Shown here piece by piece: positions 9,751-19,124 of a DNA stretch of 64,000 bases. The first letter of the stretch is position 1. Each line of letters starts with the position of its first letter. A program made the translations under genes and the position numbers. The DNA is from Kazachstania africana CBS 2517 (lineage: Eukaryota; Ascomycota; Saccharomycetes; Saccharomycetales; Saccharomycetaceae): assembly GCF_000304475.1 (NCBI RefSeq), contig NC_018950.1, positions 186,001 through 250,000 on the forward strand, read 5' to 3'. The notes beneath the pieces are model-generated. The model was not told where the DNA came from. It searched no databases and was given only the letters and a program-made list of their open reading frames with translations.

Positions 9751-9920
9751 ATGTATATAGACTTATTCTTTTATAGTGGAATCTTATCCATCACTATGTA
9801 CGGAAGTGTTTTTTCTCGAAATTCTTTATAAAGGGGAATATGGCCAGCAAGTTCGAGTGATGAAGAAGAAGAAGAGTGTTGGTCAGATCGTTGCAAGTAA
9901 ATCAAATAGAATATACTAGG

Positions 9921-10538
9921 ATGTCTGAGAAGTTCCCACCTCTGGAGGATGAGCAAGTTGCTGTGTCAGAATCAATTGAGGAGACAGATTTTTTGAAAAG
10001 AGAAGCAGAGGCTCTTGGTGACGAATTTAAAACGGAACATGATACAGATTTATTAAATAATTCGGATGAAGAACAGTTCTCTTCAGAACAGCAGAACCAG
10101 GAAGATCAAGATGAGCTCGCTGAGTTACAGGCTGCATCTCCAGCACTTCCTTCGCAAGCTCCACAAGAAACAACTAATAGTGATGCAGCAGAAATTATCA
10201 ATAAGTGGAGGGAATCCCGTGACAAGCAGGTCCATGAGAGGGATGAAACTTTGAAGAGTCAAAAATCAGGATTACAAGAACAGGCAATCAAATATATCGA
10301 TGATTTTTATGCAAATTATAATGAAAAGAAAGAACAAAATATAAAGACCGTTTCTCAAGAATCTGAAGAGTTTCTATCTAAAAGAGATCAATTCTTCACC
10401 CAGGATAACACCACTTGGGATCGTGTCTTGCAACTAATTAACGAAGATGACGCTGATATCGTGGGTGGCAGAGACAGATCCAAGTTTAAAGAAATCTTAC
10501 AAAGATTGAAGGGAAAAGTAGACGCTCCAGGTGCATAA
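9921..10538 (+). CDS. CLC1: clathrin light chain
   Basis: A 205-residue acidic protein starting at the ATG at 9921 (MSEKFPPLEDEQ). The N-terminal half is acidic and Gln/Glu-rich. From about residue 95 (AAEIINKWRESRDKQVHERD) it becomes the heptad-containing helix that packs on the clathrin heavy chain. A conserved C-terminus follows (TTWDRVLQLINEDDADIVGGRDRSKFKEIL, quoted in part). It is slightly shorter than S. cerevisiae Clc1 (233), with the difference in the low-complexity N-terminus. It coats vesicles at the trans-Golgi and plasma membrane. It converges on PUS6. Confidence 0.95.
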   Translation: MSEKFPPLEDEQVAVSESIEETDFLKREAEALGDEFKTEHDTDLLNNSDEEQFSSEQQNQEDQDELAELQAASPALPSQAPQETTNSDAAEIINKWRESRDKQVHERDETLKSQKSGLQEQAIKYIDDFYANYNEKKEQNIKTVSQESEEFLSKRDQFFTQDNTTWDRVLQLINEDDADIVGGRDRSKFKEILQRLKGKVDAPGA

Positions 10539-10654
10539 TGATCTAATTTTACATGTAATTATATAATTTTCCACTTTTTTATTATAATTATAAAATAATA
10601 ACAACCGAGTACTGAGAGAGTTTCCTTGTCTAGCAAGGGATCAACGAGCTGATT

Positions 10655-11821
10655 TTAACACGCCCATGTTGGCAAATCCGTTTCAAAAGTTGATGCCTCA
10701 TCAATAGAATACTTCCATGCATGTAGCCATATAACTAATTCCTCAATGGGTGAATCTTTGATCTCAAATGAACCACATTCACTGCATTTTTCTAAATTTT
10801 GACTTTTCTTGAGTCTTACATCTTCATATTCATTTATAATAGCGTCAAATATCTGAGGAACAGGTTCCACAGAATCCTCCCATTTAAGTATATTTCGTAT
10901 AAATCGTAGTCTCAAAGGGAATGAAGACTTTTCGGGACAATAAAGTGGATCATTGACAATAGGATATCCGAGTCTTAATAGATGGATTCTAATTTGATGC
11001 GTTCTACCTGTCAACGGTCTACAAAGAACCACACTTTCGTTGACATCTGGTAAATATTTAAATAGTGAAAATTCGGTGGTAGCATCTCTTGACGTGGTGA
11101 GCCCAGCGGGGAACCTCCTCTTGGGATCTATTGTATAGATAGGTGAGTCCATTTTAACAGGCTCGGTACCAGGAAACTTACCTTTGACTCGTGCAAGATA
11201 TAACTTGGTTACATTCCTAGTCTTAATCTTATCCTGAATCATCTTAGCCACTCCGCTTGATTTTGCCAGGATTATCAACCCAGAAGTAACTTTATCTAAC
11301 CTGTATGTAGGGAAGACATTTTTATTATGTGATTTCAAAATCTCAATCAACGTATTATGATAGAACTTCCCAGTTGGATGGATTGGCAGTCCATTTGGTT
11401 TATCTAAGACCAACAAATCGTCATCCTCAAACACTATATTCATACCAGCAACTCGATTTAATAGATCGAAATTCTCAATTTGTCGATTCAGACACCATTG
11501 TTTGACAGGAGGCTCATGTTTATGCTGTCTAACCACAATAATATCCCCACTCCTTATCAATGTATTTACTGGGTCCATTCTCTCCGAATTTCTTAGCAAT
11601 TGGTAGTTACCAAGATCAAATTCCTTCAAATATTGGTCTCTTGTGAATGTCCCGAATTCAGCACTCAGCACTTCTAAAAGTGACTTGTTGAACCATCTAC
11701 CCTTAGCAAATGACGATCTAGTGGCATAGTAAGGTGTAATATGTCTTAGCCCGCTCGAGAAACATACTTCAATGCCCATTCCTTTGGTTATTTTCTTGGT
11801 TTCTTCTGTGATATAGAACAT
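10655..11821 (-). CDS. PUS6: tRNA pseudouridine synthase Pus6
   Basis: A 388-residue RluA-family pseudouridine synthase with an ATG at 11821. An N-terminal S4-like segment precedes the catalytic domain. The catalytic motif is YRLDKVTSGLIILAK, in which the Asp attacks the target uridine ring. The second conserved block is RPLTGRTHQIRIHL. Pus6 makes pseudouridine-31 of cytoplasmic and mitochondrial tRNAs in S. cerevisiae (404 residues). The neighbours CLC1, LSO2 and PSD2 occur in the same order in S. cerevisiae (YGR169C), which separates this gene from the related RluA enzymes Pus5, Pus8 and Pus9. Confidence 0.93.
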   Translation of the reverse strand: MFYITEETKKITKGMGIEVCFSSGLRHITPYYATRSSFAKGRWFNKSLLEVLSAEFGTFTRDQYLKEFDLGNYQLLRNSERMDPVNTLIRSGDIIVVRQHKHEPPVKQWCLNRQIENFDLLNRVAGMNIVFEDDDLLVLDKPNGLPIHPTGKFYHNTLIEILKSHNKNVFPTYRLDKVTSGLIILAKSSGVAKMIQDKIKTRNVTKLYLARVKGKFPGTEPVKMDSPIYTIDPKRRFPAGLTTSRDATTEFSLFKYLPDVNESVVLCRPLTGRTHQIRIHLLRLGYPIVNDPLYCPEKSSFPLRLRFIRNILKWEDSVEPVPQIFDAIINEYEDVRLKKSQNLEKCSECGSFEIKDSPIEELVIWLHAWKYSIDEASTFETDLPTWAC

Positions 11822-12118
11822 TGAAACTTCTTCAAAAGCAATTGAGCTTTGTTCACAGGCTACAAGGAGCCAAAACTTTCATTGGGTAGTGATTACAAAT
11901 TATTAGATTACATGGCTCTAAATTGTACATTATATGAATGGTATTGTGGATGTATATATATATGCATTTTATCGATTCCCTTACATTTTACCTGTCATGA
12001 AAGAAAGTTCGAGCATACTATTGAGAAGTCAGTGTATTGAAAATGGAATACATGAAAGAAAAATGGTGTATACGATTCAATCAAAACGAATACACTTCGA
12101 AAACACCAACGGGCACAA

Positions 12119-12391
12119 TTAACGTTTCTTACCCTTACCACCTTTACCCAAAGCGGCCTCTTCGGCAGCTAGCATGGCTTCACGTTCCTTCTTGGCCTGC
12201 AATTTATCTTGTTTTTTCTGTTCTTCCGCCAACTTCTTAGAACTTGGCTTCTTAGACCCTTGCTCCCATTTAGAAGCTTCTTCAGCCTCAGCTTTTTCCA
12301 TTTCAGCCCTCTGCTTAACTCGAGCCTGCTCTCTTTTCCTCGCCTGACCTTCTGCCTTCTTAGCAGCTGATTCTGAAAATCTCTTACCCAT
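12119..12391 (-). CDS. LSO2: Lso2-like ribosome-associated small protein
   Basis: A 90-residue highly charged protein with an ATG at 12391 (MGKRFSESAAKKAEGQARKR). It is almost entirely Lys, Glu, Ala and Arg and predicted as one long helix. The C-terminus is glycine-lysine rich (GKGGKGKKR). The length equals the S. cerevisiae Lso2 family (92). Lso2 sits in the ribosome near the tRNA path and helps ribosomes restart after starvation. It lies between PUS6 and PSD2, exactly where S. cerevisiae has YGR169C-A. Confidence 0.93.
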   Translation of the reverse strand: MGKRFSESAAKKAEGQARKREQARVKQRAEMEKAEAEEASKWEQGSKKPSSKKLAEEQKKQDKLQAKKEREAMLAAEEAALGKGGKGKKR

Positions 12392-12749
12392 CTTCAACAA
12401 TCCCTTTCAACAGTCCCAAATAGACGTCGCACTCTAGCCAGAACACTGAATGCTTCATACTCATCGCCAGCGAAATTCACTGCACAATCGTTCCTTATAT
12501 AGACAGATTACGAAATCCCAGCTGGGCAAAAAAAAATTAGCGGCACGTGCTCTCGAAATATCTATGGTATTTGACGTTTTAAAAAACTGCACGAGGCTTA
12601 AGCAATGCCACACAGCTGGTAGTGTGTGTCAAACTCTGTGTTGGTAGGCTATATCGAAAGAGAGTGTACCTGACACTTGTAGAGGTGAGAGTGTTGCGAG
12701 GGGTCCCGCTGAGAGTTTTCCAGGAATCGTTAGCGTGACTGGTGGTAAG
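12392..12749. promoter_or_regulatory. divergent LSO2/PSD2 promoter with CACGTG box
   Basis: This 358-bp interval separates the divergent LSO2 and PSD2 start codons. It contains a palindromic E-box GGCACGTGC (CACGTG at 12544-12549), a potential site for Cbf1, Pho4 or Ino2/4-type bHLH factors. Which factor, if any, uses it cannot be told from sequence. Confidence 0.4.
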
Positions 12750-15700
12750 ATGAGGCTTATTTCGAGGAAAAGGCACGATCCAACCATTTCATTGAAGGTC
12801 CATGTCGTGAGCACTAGGAAGATCGATTTCTTCGAGAAATTCAACTGCAATCCCATGTGTCTTGTTAGTACAAATTTGTTTTACAATAGAAAGACTGACA
12901 AATTGAAAAGCTCTCATACGAATTGGAATCAAATATTGAAATTAAAATTACCAGACGATCCCACCTCCGACCTATTACGAATAATTGTGTATGACGTACT
13001 ATTTGGGGATAGTCCAGCATCTTCGGCTGCATCCAGTAGGGCTGTCCTGACCGGTTCAGATTTGGGACAACGACACCGCCATCGAGACGTTTCATACCTG
13101 TATGTGGGAGAAGTGCAATTATCACTTTTGGAATTATTCAAGAATAAAGAGACCCCACATGCGTACAATTTCCATATTCCAAATAAGTGGTATCGATTGT
13201 ATGACTACAAGAGAAATAAGAATGTAATTGGTGAGATTCAGTTGGGTTTTACTCTTATTTGTGATTTGAAAAAACTCACTACCTATGAGGGTTATCGTTC
13301 TTGGGAACATAAACTGTTAAAACAGATTGCCCAGAAAAAATCAAGAAGGATGAGGGAGCATTCGCCTACATCAAATTTCTCTAGTGAAAATTTACTATTA
13401 TCATCAGATTTCCAGAATTTCAACAGTACTGACTCTATCACAAATGAGGAATCCCCTACCAATTTGGAGATGGAAGAAGAAGATGAAGATGATGCAGATG
13501 AAGATGAAGATGATGCAGATGAAGATGAATACATAGATAGTTTAGATATTCTTTCAAAGGTTGCTCTTGAAATGGAGGATGAAGGTGACTTGGTTGACGA
13601 TGACAATGGCGGTAGCGCTATCGATTTGAAGTCATTGGTTACAGCACTAGATGAATACGACGTCATGGATGATTCGATAATTGAAGGTGACACGCTTGAT
13701 AAGCTTTTGTCACTAGATGAAGATGACACAGTGGTACTTTCATCAAAGAATGATCCACTATTAGAAAAGGAGAATACTAGACCGATGGAGGAGGATACAG
13801 GATATGCTGAGGATGATGAATCAGACAGTGATGAAGAAACGAGTCTAGAAAATTTACCTGTAAAATTGAGAGAAAATAGTATATTGAGAGTCAAAAAACG
13901 ATCCAACAAAGCTTATAGACAGAACATTTCAAATCAACTCTTGACAAATTTCCAAGTTCATAAGAAACAACATGCAATGGGTGTTGCATTTGTAGAATTT
14001 GTTTGCATTTCCAACTTACCACTTATGAAGAAAAAAGTGACCAAAAGAGGTTTTGATATGGATCCATTTATTGTCGCTATATTTGGTAGAAGAGTGTTCA
14101 AGACCTCTACTAAAAAACACACTCTAGATCCTTATTTTAACGAATCAATTGCATTTGAAGTTTATCCTCATGAGGCTAACTATAACTTCCATTTCAAAGT
14201 TATAGACCAAGATTCTATTACGTTTAACGATAAAATTGCCAATTATAGTTTATCTTGGCACGATTTTTTACAAAAGCAAAATGATAATCATTCATGGACT
14301 GAACTTAATATACCTTTAAACCTGTTGATTCCATCAAAAAATAAAGTGTACAAACAGCCTATTTTAACAATCAAGACTCGATTTATTCCATATTCCAGTT
14401 TAAAAAATTCATTCTGGAAGCACGCAGTAAAGATGAGAATTGACAAAGAAAGCTTTGATTTTGTCGAGGTTATTCTATTTCTCGAAAAGTTGGGTTCTTT
14501 TACTACTGAGGACACTTTGAAAATTTTCAGCAAATGTAAAAAGCTTCCCTGGTCAGGAGATCACATAACAAGGGACGAACTAATTGAAAGTTTAGTAGCA
14601 TGGCCTAAAACCTCAGAATTTAAAAACATTTGGAGGTGTCCTCGATGTTACAGATCAAGAAAAAATAGTAACAATAGTACAAAATCAAAATTGATGGTCG
14701 AAAATGATCTTATCACTCATTTCTCAATATGTAGCTTCTCTAGTTCATTCAAGACTCTAAAGGCGTCCTATGTTTCCTCAGAATTTGCCTCTAAAAGGTG
14801 GTTCAGCAAAGTTCTCATCAAGTTAACGTATGGTCGATATGCATTGGGCAAGAACAATGCCAACATTCTTGTTCAAGATAGAGAAACTGGTATTATTATT
14901 GAAGAAAAAATCAGTGCACATGTTAAAGTCGGTATGAGAATTCTTTATAATGGTAAAGGCCCTGAAACTAAGAAATTTAAGAGATTATTGAAGGTGATGT
15001 CTATTCGACAAGGTAGAAAATTTGATAGTCCTTTATCCGTAAAGCAAATTGAACCATTTATCAAATTCCATTCATTAGACACTTCGGAATGTCTTGAAAC
15101 TGAGTATAAATGTTTTAATGAATTTTTTTACAGGAAATTGAAGCCAGGTAGTAGAACACCAGAAAGTCCAGATCCTAGAGTACTTATTTCACCTGCCGAT
15201 TCAAGGTGTACTACTTTTTCTAGTATCCAGGAATCAAAAGAAATTTGGATAAAAGGTACAAAATTTAGCATTGGTAGACTGACAAATAATTATGAACATA
15301 AAACTTTTAATGAGTGGACTACAAGCGTCGCAGTATTTAGACTGGCACCTCAAGACTATCACAGATTCCATAGTCCATGTGATGGAGTCATTGGTGAGCC
15401 CCAATATATTGATGGCGAGTACTACACCGTAAATCCAATGGCAGTTCGTAGTGAACTGGATGTGTTTGGAGAAAATATTAGGGTAATTATTCCAATTGAA
15501 ACTGAAGAGTTCGGGCAAATCTTATTCATACCAGTTGGTGCCATGATGGTGGGCTCCATTATTTTGACCTGTAAAAAGGGAGATCGAATTGAAAGAGGAC
15601 AAGAACTTGGTTATTTCAAATTTGGTGGATCTACCATTATTGTTGTATTACAAAAAAGGAACTTATATTTTGATTCTGACTTGGTCAAGAATTCGAGCGA

Positions 15701-15953
15701 GCAATTAGAAACATTAGTAAAAGTTGGTATGAGTATTGGACATGCACCAGATATACCAGAATTGAAAAGAAGCGTGGAAAAACTTTCAAATCCTGACCAA
15801 ATCAGAAAAGTTAAAGAGAGAATTAGTATTACAGATGAAAATGTTGAAAAATTAAACGACATGCCATGGCAGTACAGGACATTGAAGGAACAAATCTATG
15901 ATGATCTTGGTGACGTCGATGTATCTGTCACTCATGATGATACCCCATTTTAA
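12750..15953 (+). CDS. PSD2: phosphatidylserine decarboxylase 2 (Golgi/endosomal)
   Basis: A 1067-residue protein from the ATG at 12750. An N-terminal C2-like domain (about 10-170) is followed by a strongly acidic Glu/Asp linker (about 235-370). A second C2 domain starts near 410 (GVAFVEFVCISNLPL), and an EF-hand-like region comes before the C-terminal decarboxylase. The self-cleavage motif GGST is at residues 959-962. Cleavage before Ser961 makes the beta and alpha chains and the pyruvoyl cofactor. The enzyme turns phosphatidylserine into phosphatidylethanolamine in endosomal/Golgi membranes. The GGST variant and the C2 domains distinguish it from mitochondrial Psd1 (LGST). S. cerevisiae Psd2 is 1138 residues. 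Confidence 0.96.
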   Translation: MRLISRKRHDPTISLKVHVVSTRKIDFFEKFNCNPMCLVSTNLFYNRKTDKLKSSHTNWNQILKLKLPDDPTSDLLRIIVYDVLFGDSPASSAASSRAVLTGSDLGQRHRHRDVSYLYVGEVQLSLLELFKNKETPHAYNFHIPNKWYRLYDYKRNKNVIGEIQLGFTLICDLKKLTTYEGYRSWEHKLLKQIAQKKSRRMREHSPTSNFSSENLLLSSDFQNFNSTDSITNEESPTNLEMEEEDEDDADEDEDDADEDEYIDSLDILSKVALEMEDEGDLVDDDNGGSAIDLKSLVTALDEYDVMDDSIIEGDTLDKLLSLDEDDTVVLSSKNDPLLEKENTRPMEEDTGYAEDDESDSDEETSLENLPVKLRENSILRVKKRSNKAYRQNISNQLLTNFQVHKKQHAMGVAFVEFVCISNLPLMKKKVTKRGFDMDPFIVAIFGRRVFKTSTKKHTLDPYFNESIAFEVYPHEANYNFHFKVIDQDSITFNDKIANYSLSWHDFLQKQNDNHSWTELNIPLNLLIPSKNKVYKQPILTIKTRFIPYSSLKNSFWKHAVKMRIDKESFDFVEVILFLEKLGSFTTEDTLKIFSKCKKLPWSGDHITRDELIESLVAWPKTSEFKNIWRCPRCYRSRKNSNNSTKSKLMVENDLITHFSICSFSSSFKTLKASYVSSEFASKRWFSKVLIKLTYGRYALGKNNANILVQDRETGIIIEEKISAHVKVGMRILYNGKGPETKKFKRLLKVMSIRQGRKFDSPLSVKQIEPFIKFHSLDTSECLETEYKCFNEFFYRKLKPGSRTPESPDPRVLISPADSRCTTFSSIQESKEIWIKGTKFSIGRLTNNYEHKTFNEWTTSVAVFRLAPQDYHRFHSPCDGVIGEPQYIDGEYYTVNPMAVRSELDVFGENIRVIIPIETEEFGQILFIPVGAMMVGSIILTCKKGDRIERGQELGYFKFGGSTIIVVLQKRNLYFDSDLVKNSSEQLETLVKVGMSIGHAPDIPELKRSVEKLSNPDQIRKVKERISITDENVEKLNDMPWQYRTLKEQIYDDLGDVDVSVTHDDTPF

Positions 15954-16096
15954 AATATTCAGGCTTATTTCTAGCATAGCATACCTAATATGTGATTTAT
16001 ATAACACGTCTTTTTATACAGAAAAGATATACTTTGCATTTTTGACTATATTTTTCCAAATGTTTACTTACATGAATGATATTAATATGAATAAGA

Positions 16097-17686
16097 TTAC
16101 GATATGGGTAATTCCCTACCTTTACTGTTTGAATTTGATCCATAATTATTGTCACTACCGATTTCAGCAAAACTCAGAGATCTTTTGCTAGGTAATACAT
16201 CAATTCTATCCAGAAATTTTTCGGATATATTTGGTATTATTGGTTGACATAAAATTGCTAAAATACGACAAACTTCAATGCAAGTAAAAATGATCAAATC
16301 CTGCTCAAGTTCAGGCCTTTCCCAAGGTTTACTAATTTGTACGATAGCATTAGTATGGTTGATTATTGGCCAAATAAGTTTCAGAATCTGAGCGTAATCA
16401 AAGTTTTCAATTGCCTCTTTCATGACAATTTTTAATTCCTTCAACGAGTTTAGCAGGTTAGACACTTCAGTTCTTAAATTATCATCTTTGATAATTTCAT
16501 TGTATTCTTGACTTAAGTTTTCAGAGTGGAACCGCTGTACACTCCTTGATATATTAAATTTTGTACCGCAACATCTGTTGATTAAATTCCCCCATTTACC
16601 AATAAAAAGCTCTTTCAGGTGTGCTACATCTTGTTCTACAAAATTGGAATCATCTTCTAGATTTGAATTTTCCAATACGTACCATCTAATTATATCCGTT
16701 CCATATTTTTTGCCAATTTCAATTGGCTCTACAACGTTTCCAATACTCTTCGACATTTTCATTCCATTAGATATCCAATGGTTATGTATTATTATACGTC
16801 TTGGAAGTGGTAATTCGGCGCCCCAAAGAAAGCAAGGCCAATAGATAGAATGGAATTTCATTATATCTTTCCCGATTACATGAGATGTGTTCTTCCATTC
16901 AAGAGAATTGACGTTACTGATCCCACCAATTGAAGTAATATAATTTGTTAGGGCATCAAACCAGACATATATGATTTGGGAATCATCGTTTGGAACTTTA
17001 ACACCCCAATTCAATCTGGATATTGGTCTTGATATTGATAGATCTTTCAGTTCTGTGGACTTCAAGTAATTCAAAAGTTGATGATGTTTTGATCTTGGTT
17101 GTATAAAGTGTGGGTTTTCTTCGAAAAATTTTATCAATCTATCCTGGAATTGAGACAATTTGAAGAAATAATTTGTCTCAGATTGATATACTACTTCATT
17201 TTGCGATTCAGTATTGATAAATTTGTTAGGTTCATTAGGATTTTTGATGACTTTTGATTCTGGATAGAATGTTTCATCGGAGATTGAGTACCATCCCTTG
17301 TGAGTACCTTTATAAATCAGCTTATTCTTATTGCATAGTTCCCATAACTTTGTTACGTTTGCAATATGATCACTATTTGTGGTTCGAATAAAATTAGTGA
17401 ATGAAATGTTGTAGAAGTTATCCAATCTAATAAATTCTGGGTATAATTTATTGACAAAATCTAATGGAGTCTTATATTTTTGCCTTTCACTTTCAATTTG
17501 AATCTTCAACCCATGTTCATCGGTTCCTGTGGTGAAGAGTGACTTGGCGTTGTTCAATTGCATCCACCTGTGGTAAACGTCGCATAAGAGGCTTGAATAT
17601 AAGTGGCCCAAATGAGGTTTTGCATTAGGATAAAAGATTGGTGTAGTAACGTGTGACACACTAGAGTAAAGTCTTAGGTTGATCAT
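16097..17686 (-). CDS. MSM1: mitochondrial methionyl-tRNA synthetase
   Basis: A 529-residue class I aminoacyl-tRNA synthetase from the ATG at 17686. The HIGH-type motif is PHLGH at residues 24-28 and the KMSKS loop is at 310-314. The N-terminus (MINLRLYSSVSHVTTP) is a short presequence-like stretch. There is no C-terminal tRNA-binding appendix of the cytosolic enzyme. It charges mitochondrial tRNA-Met. S. cerevisiae Msm1 has 575 residues. It is convergent with PSD2 and in tandem with YIP1, the same arrangement as YGR170W-YGR171C-YGR172C. Confidence 0.95.
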   Translation of the reverse strand: MINLRLYSSVSHVTTPIFYPNAKPHLGHLYSSLLCDVYHRWMQLNNAKSLFTTGTDEHGLKIQIESERQKYKTPLDFVNKLYPEFIRLDNFYNISFTNFIRTTNSDHIANVTKLWELCNKNKLIYKGTHKGWYSISDETFYPESKVIKNPNEPNKFINTESQNEVVYQSETNYFFKLSQFQDRLIKFFEENPHFIQPRSKHHQLLNYLKSTELKDLSISRPISRLNWGVKVPNDDSQIIYVWFDALTNYITSIGGISNVNSLEWKNTSHVIGKDIMKFHSIYWPCFLWGAELPLPRRIIIHNHWISNGMKMSKSIGNVVEPIEIGKKYGTDIIRWYVLENSNLEDDSNFVEQDVAHLKELFIGKWGNLINRCCGTKFNISRSVQRFHSENLSQEYNEIIKDDNLRTEVSNLLNSLKELKIVMKEAIENFDYAQILKLIWPIINHTNAIVQISKPWERPELEQDLIIFTCIEVCRILAILCQPIIPNISEKFLDRIDVLPSKRSLSFAEIGSDNNYGSNSNSKGRELPIS

Positions 17687-17822
17687 CCATATGAAGCACC
17701 AGGTCAAGTTGTTATTGTTGTGTTTCTGTAGTGCTACTAAGAATAAGGAAAAAAAAGTTTGAACCGGTGATCCTAATATTTATTTATTTATATATATTGA
17801 TATATACATGTGTATGAGCAGC

Positions 17823-18548
17823 TCATACGAATATTGCCATGAGGGCAAATACGCTGTAGAAGATGAAGAGAGGATAGGCAATCAAAGCTCTTGCGCTGTG
17901 TAATTGTAAAAGGGAGTTTAAGAAGCCCGAAGAGGACCAAGTACTCCAAAAGACGAAGAGTGATCCTGCAAAATAGCCCAGTGAGTTGTTTAAGTTGATG
18001 AAAATGGCTAATAGAGTGAGAAAACATAGTGGTAGGAAGCAGTAACCTAGGATTGACATTGTGTTGAAGAATCTTAGATTGCTATTATTGTTACTGCTCA
18101 TGAATTTTGATAATGTATGCAACGAAATGGAACCGAATAGAGCCACACCGTATATGTATCCAAAATGGACTTTACCACTCATTAGTAGAAACAAGCCAAA
18201 GAGTAAAAAAAAGATTAGTGGTCCTGATAAATCGGAATCGTTCAGAATTTCTTGAGAGACGTTATTGTTAATGGAAGTTGTTGGCATTAGTACGATCTTG
18301 GTCTTTCTAGTGATATGATCGAAATTGATACCGAGTTCTTCCAGGAGAGGGGGTTCGTGGGCATAACCCTTTGTAGACAACGCATTGATCAGTCCGGATG
18401 GCAGGGGATCAGGTTGGATGTTCATATTACCATTTGTATTAGAATCGTTATAATTTGGAGCTTGAAACGACATAGACCCTTGAGGGAAAGAAAACTGGTT
18501 TGATGGCTGGTAAAAAGCACCAGCAGACACGTTAGAATTGCTATTCAT
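17823..18548 (-). CDS. YIP1: Golgi/COPII membrane protein Yip1
   Basis: A multi-pass membrane protein of 241 residues from the ATG at 18548. The cytosolic N-terminus contains FYQP, PQGSMSFQ and the conserved HEPPLLEELGINFDHI. About five hydrophobic segments follow (for example GPLIFFLLFGLFLLM and VHFGYIYGVALFG). Yip1 binds Yif1 and Rab proteins such as Ypt1 and Ypt31 and is needed for ER-to-Golgi vesicle formation. An in-frame ATG at 18650 would add 34 basic residues. I prefer 18548 because it matches the S. cerevisiae length (248), and a Reb1 site at 18669-18676 would put 18650 inside the probable nucleosome-free promoter. Confidence 0.94.
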   Translation of the reverse strand: MNSNSNVSAGAFYQPSNQFSFPQGSMSFQAPNYNDSNTNGNMNIQPDPLPSGLINALSTKGYAHEPPLLEELGINFDHITRKTKIVLMPTTSINNNVSQEILNDSDLSGPLIFFLLFGLFLLMSGKVHFGYIYGVALFGSISLHTLSKFMSSNNNSNLRFFNTMSILGYCFLPLCFLTLLAIFINLNNSLGYFAGSLFVFWSTWSSSGFLNSLLQLHSARALIAYPLFIFYSVFALMAIFV

Positions 18549-18668
18549 TTCTCGGATACCTTCTCGTTTCCCAATCCTTTTCAAAGAAGCTGGTCTTTTC
18601 AACTGCAAGTACTGCTTTGAACTTTCCAATTCGATTTTTGGCTTTTTCATGTCGCTAGATTCAGGATG

Positions 18669-18676
18669 CGGGTAAC
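18669..18676 (+). promoter_or_regulatory. Reb1 site upstream of YIP1
   Basis: An exact CGGGTAAC lies 121 bp upstream of the preferred YIP1 start. Reb1 sites normally lie upstream of the transcription start, which helps choose between the two possible YIP1 start codons. Confidence 0.45.
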
Positions 18677-18708
18677 GAGTTTTGAATATGTGACAGATGT
18701 TTTATTTT

Positions 18709-19006
18709 CTAACCAAAGTGGTCAGGCACCATCATGTCAATGGGCTTATATTTATTGGGTTGGATGGCTTTCATTGCAGAATCATGATTTTTTGCAGATT
18801 TTTTCTGTTTGAGTGGCGATGAGCTAATTTTGTCTGGAAACCAGCTCTTCAACTTCTTCAAAACGCTAGCTACAGAATATTCCTTCGAGCAATGCATCCG
18901 ATTCATCGATAACAATGGTTACAGCACCTCTTACGTTGATTTCCCGGCTGAATTGAACATCTTGGCTGACACTTTGCTGTCGCAACGCTTTCCCAAAGCC
19001 CGTCAT
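18709..19006 (-). pseudogene. possible small gene split over two frames between YIP1 and RBG2
   Basis: Two minus-strand frames overlap here. The first starts at the ATG at 19006 and runs 46 codons to a TAG at 18866-18868. The second is open from 18918 to the stop at 18709. Going from the first to the second requires a +1 shift somewhere in the 50-base overlap, for instance at the AGC-TAG-C run before 18866. Both halves look like plausible soluble protein (first half …NVRGAVTIVIDESDALLEG…, second half …LKKLKSWFPDK…). I recognise neither, and S. cerevisiae has no gene here. It may be a decayed gene, a programmed frameshift or chance. Confidence 0.25.
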
Positions 19007-19124
19007 GTCCAACGAATATCAGGAACCACATAAGAAAAAAAATTTGGAAGTGAAATTTGATCGATGGATGGAGGATGGCAAGTGTCAGCAGAGTGCTAGG
19101 AGGACAGTTAGAGTGTAATAAATC

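Noticed and set aside
13292..13909. 205-codon Ser-rich minus frame inside PSD2
   Set aside because: It is the antisense of the Glu/Asp-rich linker of PSD2.
18809..19033. Plus-strand open frame antisense to the split small gene
   Set aside because: It contains no ATG codon, so it could not start in yeast nuclear translation.
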